64,000 bases of DNA, from assembly GCA_036365455.1 (NCBI GenBank), contig JAWQUS010000020.1, positions 3,693,001 through 3,757,000 of the forward strand. The letters run 5' to 3'. The position numbers and the translations under genes are program-made. How positions within the stretch are numbered: position 1 is the first letter of the stretch; every line of letters starts with the position of its first letter. Shown piece by piece: positions 60,037-64,000 of the stretch. The notes below the pieces were generated by a model that worked only from the letters and a program-made list of their open reading frames with translations, did not search any database and was not told where the DNA came from. The stretch comes from Macrosoma leucophasiata. Its lineage: Eukaryota > Arthropoda > Insecta > Lepidoptera > Hedylidae.

Positions 60037-60541
60037 AAAGAAGATGTTGCAAAAATGTATGGACCTCCGGCCATGTATTGTACACAATATCATTAACAGG
60101 CAAAATCAATACAAAAACGTTTTTTACTGCATATTTTCACTTATTAAGCTTTGTTTGCAGTTACAAAATATTATTTGCAGTTAGAATTGCAACTCAAACC
60201 AACATGGCGAATATGGAGGGCGATGTCATTTTGACATTTAAATTTTTTAAATTATATAAAACTTGGAGAAAAAAGTAATATTTTCTGAATACTATCGAAA
60301 TCGATTTCATGTGTTAATACTAAGAACTTAAACTAATTGATATCCAATTTAAAGAAGCGTCGGCTGTGTCGCCGCCATGTTAAATATCGTTGAAAATTAT
60401 AAAATCGTTTGAATTAAATGTGGTAGTAACTCTAAAATATATACTTGAATAAATAAATTGCATTTTTTTCGGATTCTTCTTTAATTTACCCATTTTTTGA
60501 GGATGTGTACGATCTAGAGCCGAGCTCGCAACATCTCCTTT
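60037..60541. mobile_element. GGAGATGTTGC MITE, copy 3 (~505 bp)
   Basis: AAAGAAGATGTTGCAAAAAT at the left, GAGCTCGCAACATCTCCTTT at the right, interior as in copies 34250 and 36833. Confidence 0.88.
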
Positions 60542-60903
60542 ACTATTTTGAATGTAACATGTGCTTCAAGAATATTTGTTGAATATAAAATGTAAAACTC
60601 TTCGATACCTAGTCACATTATTGTCACGCTAACCCATGTCCTAAAATGAGGACACACGACACACGACTTTTTTTAGGCTCCGTCCACGTTTTCGTACCAC
60701 CCAATGGAATTATGTAAAACACACTAACTACACTAAAGTCCATCTTACTCAAAACTTGATATCATTCTTCTCCCTCAGTTATTATCAAAACAATATGACA
60801 TTTGACTAGTAATTGCAATTTGTAAAAAATGCAGACAAGACGGAGGAATCGTGTAGCCGGAGCTTAAGAATTAACAATTTTGTCTCATTAATTTATAGGT
60901 ACA
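60542..60903. other. Intergenic DNA, no feature
   Basis: No recognised gene or repeat. Confidence 0.3.
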
Positions 60904-60905
60904 GT

Positions 60906-61162
60906 ACCCAACAATTGCCAACAATATATATTGCTAATCGAGCCTACGAAAGAGACAATCGGCTAGTTTCGACTTCGTAGAGCGTTATTTGTGCTGCACA
61001 CTGCTTATGTAAGCACTGATTGTTCGGTATTTGTCAAAACTTGATCAAAATGGTCGACAAACGTTAGATAGGTTGTATGCGAAAGAGATAAGGCTCTACA
61101 GATCCGAAATTATCCGAAGTCTCTCTCATTAGATCGATGTGCAATATTTATTGTTGGATGCT
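60906..61162. mobile_element. CAGTACTCAACAAT MITE, full copy with TA duplication
   Basis: CAGTACCCAACAATTGCC at the left, ATTTATTGTTGGATGCTG at the right, TA immediately outside both (GGTA|CAG, CTG|TATC). A small insertion/duplication (ACAATTGCCAACAAT) lies at the left end. Ends ~110 bp from the gene C stop codon. Confidence 0.85.
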
Positions 61163-61189
61163 GTATCAATTTATTACTTCGTGTATTAA

Positions 61190-61195
61190 TTTATT
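61190..61195 (-). terminator. Gene C poly-A signal (AATAAA)
   Basis: TTTATT on the plus strand, about 77 bp beyond the gene C stop codon; a second hexamer follows at 61170-61175. Confidence 0.5.
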
Positions 61196-61271
61196 ACAAG
61201 ATACTGACTATAGATACACTTATCGTCCAATAGTCAAAACGCAATCAACCCCAAACACAAAGCTGTCAAGT

Positions 61272-61393
61272 TTACGCAGAACTGTACCAAGTCTCGCTAT
61301 TGACAATGTCTTTTAGTCTTTCTCTCTCGACGTAATCTTCTTCCAGCTGCTTGTAGAAGCTGGACACCAGCATCAGCATGTAAAACCGGATCA
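61272..61393 (-). CDS. Gene C last exon (TM4, C-tail, stop)
   Basis: Acceptor TTTTTTACAG (as read on the minus strand), split codon completed to ATG, then 39 residues to TAA (61272-61274). The tail is longer and more acidic than in gene B (KQLEEDYVERERLKD). Confidence 0.85.
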
Positions 61394-63487
61394 CTGTAAA
61401 AAATAATGGAAATTACCTATTGGTTTCTATTACGTAATTTAGGTACGTAAACTACGGGCCGATTTAACCATCGTATTAAAACGCGTTTTCGCTCTTAAAC
61501 AAGTTCAATAACACTATTTGAATTACACTGACGAAAATTGTTTGTGATAAGGTTGAAAATGGATGCAAAATGCTTCAATTTTAAAACGCGTTTTATTCTC
61601 TACAAAAAAATACAGAGCAAACGCTGAAATTCTACGCCCTTAGACACGAGGCAGTTAATGTTGACCTCAGGCAATTGGAAGTAGTTACAATTGCCTGAGG
61701 TCCTGAGCGAGGACTGCCGAAGTTCACAGCGTAGAAGATATCCGAAGATCGTCAATTTGTCATACATACTGAATGGTGCCGATAATGCTTTTTTTATGTA
61801 ATGATTCATGCTAGTTTACTACCTTAATTACTAATGAAAGTGGCAAACTAGCATGCAGTTCACATTGATGTTAAATGATGACTGCAGCCTAAAGACACTT
61901 ACACAAAGACCAGAGGTCAAAATGTAGATGCGTTTTCAACCCTGAGACCTTAGTTATTATGCCTCTATGATAGTTATTACCATCTAACCGGAACAGGATA
62001 GTGCTGAACACTACCATTTAGCGGCTGACACTCTACCACCAGTAAAATTATGGTAGATCCTGCGTGTTGAGATTTGCAATCACCATTTATGTATTTTCCG
62101 AATTAATTAATTTGTGGTGTTTGAGTTTCTGGATTTTTCTGACGTACGCAGGCTAAATTTGGACAATCAGTATTTTTTTATTCTATGTAATATTAAGTCG
62201 CCATAGTTAAGGTCTCCTTTTGCTGTTAATGACAATAAATGACAAAGAATGCTGCGTTATACCCAACTCCAACCTACTTACAGCAGAAGTGTAGTGTTAC
62301 ACTCAAAAGAACTGTCTAATTTCATGTACTGCAGGTATTTTAAACGAAGCGTGGGTAAGTTATGCACCGCCTCTCTGCCGTCTCTGCATAATCTACTGAA
62401 GCCTTACATTGCCACAATAGGGGCTGAACATTATCTGTCTAAGAGACTGGCGAAAAATTTATCTACGCCGGTAACTTCTCTCAATAGCAAGTTTTGCATG
62501 TAATTTAGTTACTTTCAAGAACTTATGGCGAGAATTCCATTCAATAGTAGTTATGTATGTATCTTCACGCCAAGTCCCTTCTAGGGTAGGAAGCTCGCCC
62601 GCTTCTGACACACCTCCCGTGCTTCTTCTACATTCATCATTCTCTTCATACATGCACGCCGATTCTTAATTAAGACTTGACCCCAGCATCAGACAGTACT
62701 CGACATATTTGGTCATAGTAGGTCAGTCTTTCTCTTCTTGGGCCTCTGCAACCATCCACATTCGTATTGTATATCTGTTTAGTCATTCGCTCATTCGACA
62801 TTCTTTTTAAATGTCTGAACCATCGGAGCATGCTTTTTTTTATTTTTACACCGATACTCTCATTCACGAAGCGCGCATGGCCCAGCGGCTGGTGTAGATC
62901 GGAAGCGATCTGCTCGGTTAAGCACTACGGGCGCGGTCGGGTAGTGTGATGGGTGACCGCTAGTGGCAAATTAAATGCGCGTTTCCGTCTTCGGAGGGCA
63001 CGTTAAGCCGTCGGTCTCGGTTGCTATCGATGGATAGCAGTCGTTAAACCTTGTCGGAGGCCTTATGGGCGGTTTGAAAACATCCGACAGTGGGTTGGCC
63101 ACTAACCCAGCCACTTCCACCAATCCGCATTGGAGCAGCGTGGTGGAATAAGCTCCAGGCCTCCCCCAAACAGGGGAGAGACTCGTGCCCAGCAGTGGGA
63201 CGTATAATGGGTTGCCATTATTATTATTATACTCTCATTCACACAAAGCATGCATAATCTATATAATTAATGTTGTACCGACCTAGTTGATTTTGTGAAG
63301 TAAAGAAACGGTTACGAGTATAACCTAGATACTCACTTAAACTCAAGAATTCTATGACGTATATCAATAGGTTCTCAGGATAATGATTGATGACGTTCAT
63401 GGCACTCCAGAACACGAACATGACGACTCCGATGATCACTTGGATGGATGTCCACACCACCCACGGCCTTAGAAGTCGAGGCTTTTC
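61272..63487 (-). CDS. Gene C: four-TM paralogue, last two exons (partial)
   Basis: Complement of join 61272-61393, 63337-63487: 273 nt, 90 residues plus stop; 5' exons lie beyond the right edge. First exon: EKPRLLRPWVVWTSIQVIIG VVMFVFWSAMNVIN, then YPENLLIYVIEFLSL (TM3 and start of TM4). Last exon: MIRFYMLMLVSSFYKQLEED YVERERLKDIVNSETWYSSA. Intron phase 1 at the same place as in genes A and B, and the same TM3/TM4 layout. Convergent to gene B, so an inverted duplicate. Function unknown; membrane protein inferred. Confidence 0.82.
61394..61789. other. Gene C intron, part
   Basis: Contains GTTGACCTCAGGCAATTG (61661-61678) facing CAATTGCCTGAGGTC (61688-61702), an inverted repeat of about 15 bp. 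The phrases AAAACGCGTTTTCGC and AAAACGCGTTTTATTC at 61475 and 61582 are also inverted-repeat-like, suggesting a ~110-bp MITE between them (61478-61598). Confidence 0.5.
61790..62045 (-). repeat. 290-bp GAGCTC-family repeat, with deletions
   Basis: TTACTAATGAAAGTGGCAAA CTAGC ... TGAACACTACCATTTAGCGG C ... CTCTACCACCAGTAAAA. Confidence 0.8.
62046..62554. other. Gene C intron, no exon recognised
   Basis: An 84-codon plus-strand frame at 62249-62503 shows no family match. No recognised repeat. Confidence 0.35.
62555..63250 (-). pseudogene. LINE with (CATA)n tail, fragment split by 5S-SINE
   Basis: The minus frame includes [20 protein letters not shown] and [14 protein letters not shown], more diverged than other copies; CATA tail side at 62555 (TATGTATGTATC). 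Interrupted by the SINE at 62868-63228, after which ACACAAAGC continues the LINE. Confidence 0.8.
62868..63228 (+). repeat. 5S rRNA-derived SINE, full length, 14-bp TSD
   Basis: The 14-mer ATACTCTCATTCAC flanks it (62854-62867, 63229-63242). The first ~100 bases resemble 5S rRNA: CTCGGTTAAGCACTACGGGC GCGGT, then TAGTGTGATGGGTGACCGCT AGTGG, covering the internal A-box to C-box promoter of 5S genes in the right order and spacing. A body (GCGTTTCCGTCTTCGGAGGG CACG) follows, then an RTE-like tail (CTCGTGCCCAGCAGTGGGAC) ending in (ATT)n. Reference for seven other copies here. Confidence 0.85.
63337..63487 (-). CDS. Gene C penultimate exon (TM3, start of TM4)
   Basis: 151 nt: acceptor TTTTTCAG|GAAAAGCC on the minus strand, donor A|GTGAGT at its end, phase 0 to 1. 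21 nt longer than the equivalent 130-nt exons of genes A and B. Confidence 0.83.
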
Positions 63488-63673
63488 CTGAAAAATTAAA
63501 AGGAAAAATTGCTGTTTTGTAAGAAATGTACAGTTCACATTTGTAACGAATTCATGTTGCAGCCTGTAAATATCTACATCATAACTCCAGCCAAAGGACG
63601 TCAACATATTGTACATCAAACAGAATACCAAACAAATTGGGAACTTCTTGTTACTTCTGTCTACTCTATATAT

Positions 63674-63880
63674 TTTTTTATGTAACAAACAAGCGTACAG
63701 TTGACATTGATGTTAAGTAAAGATTGCAGCCTATAGACACCCACAAAAAGACCAGAGGTCGAAATGCAGATGCGTTGACTCCTGAGACTTTAGATGATAT
63801 GTCTGTGAGTTATTAAGAGGCATGATTTGATTAGTGATAGTTAGTGCCGAACACCACCGGCAGATAAATTAGCAGCTGAT
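63674..63880 (-). repeat. 290-bp GAGCTC-family repeat, partial
   Basis: TTTTTTATGTAACAAACAAG CG ... GCAGATGCGTTGACTCCTGA ... AGTGCCGAACACCACCGGCA GATAAATTAG. Confidence 0.75.
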
Positions 63881-64000
63881 GAAAATGAGTAACAAGGATA
63901 TCGTTCGTATTCATGATGAGTTTGTCTGCATTATTGTAAATACTTTACCAGTCTTACGGCCTAAGGTTTGCCAGCCGGGGTGAACCTAAGCCGAGTCTTT
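63881..64000. other. Window end, no feature
   Basis: Presumed gene C intron; no exon recognised. Confidence 0.3.

Noticed and set aside
62249..62503. 84-codon plus-strand frame in the gene C intron
   Set aside because: No recognised domain and antisense to the gene C intron; coding use not supported.

Overview
This is insect nuclear DNA, most likely from a moth or butterfly. It is AT-rich and intron-bearing, and it is crowded with mobile elements of lepidopteran character: BEL/Pao, jockey-like and RTE-like elements, tRNA-derived SINEs and many short inverted-repeat elements. No bacterial operons, plasmid functions or CRISPR are present. The order-level call rests on repeat types and base composition; the species cannot be named.

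The only host genes I can support are three members of one small four-membrane-span family. Gene B (24279 to 57413, +) is complete: five exons give a 172-residue protein, with a first intron of about 29.6 kb. An initiator plus a correctly spaced DPE lie just upstream of its start codon. Gene A (13150 to 16511, +) shows its last three exons; its first exons were not found. Gene C (63487 to 61272, -) shows its last two exons and runs off the right edge, convergent with gene B. All three share intron phases, and one internal exon is exactly 130 nt in both A and B, so they are tandem duplicates. The family resembles insect four-span proteins with a CC-x-C-FPLR motif (the DUF4728/pasiflora kind). 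That assignment is from memory of the motif.

Layout: 1-13.1 kb is repeats (a Ty3/gypsy pol remnant at 2.2-3.5 kb, a jockey/CR1-like LINE at 7.0-8.36 kb, several MITEs). 13.1-16.5 kb is gene A. 16.6-24.2 kb is repeats, including a degenerate hAT transposon at 19.6-21.6 kb lodged in an RTE-like LINE. 24.2-57.4 kb is gene B, whose giant first intron holds a 5.1-kb BEL/Pao element with nearly identical LTRs at 28.7-33.8 kb, a degraded endonuclease-like retroelement fragment at 43.4-43.9 kb, and a MITE at 46.6-49.0 kb split by both a SINE and a jockey-like LINE. 57.4-61.2 kb is nearly featureless. 61.2-63.5 kb is gene C.

Notable repeat biology: a SINE family whose head looks derived from 5S rRNA (full copy at 62868-63228 with a 14-bp target duplication); a ~290-bp unclassified family with over 20 copies; a tRNA-derived SINE of about 318 bp; a LINE family with a (CATA)n tail; and at least nine short inverted-repeat element families, several with readable target-site duplications. 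The BEL element has lost most of its reverse transcriptase and RNase H but keeps near-identical LTRs, so it was probably mobilised by proteins supplied from elsewhere.
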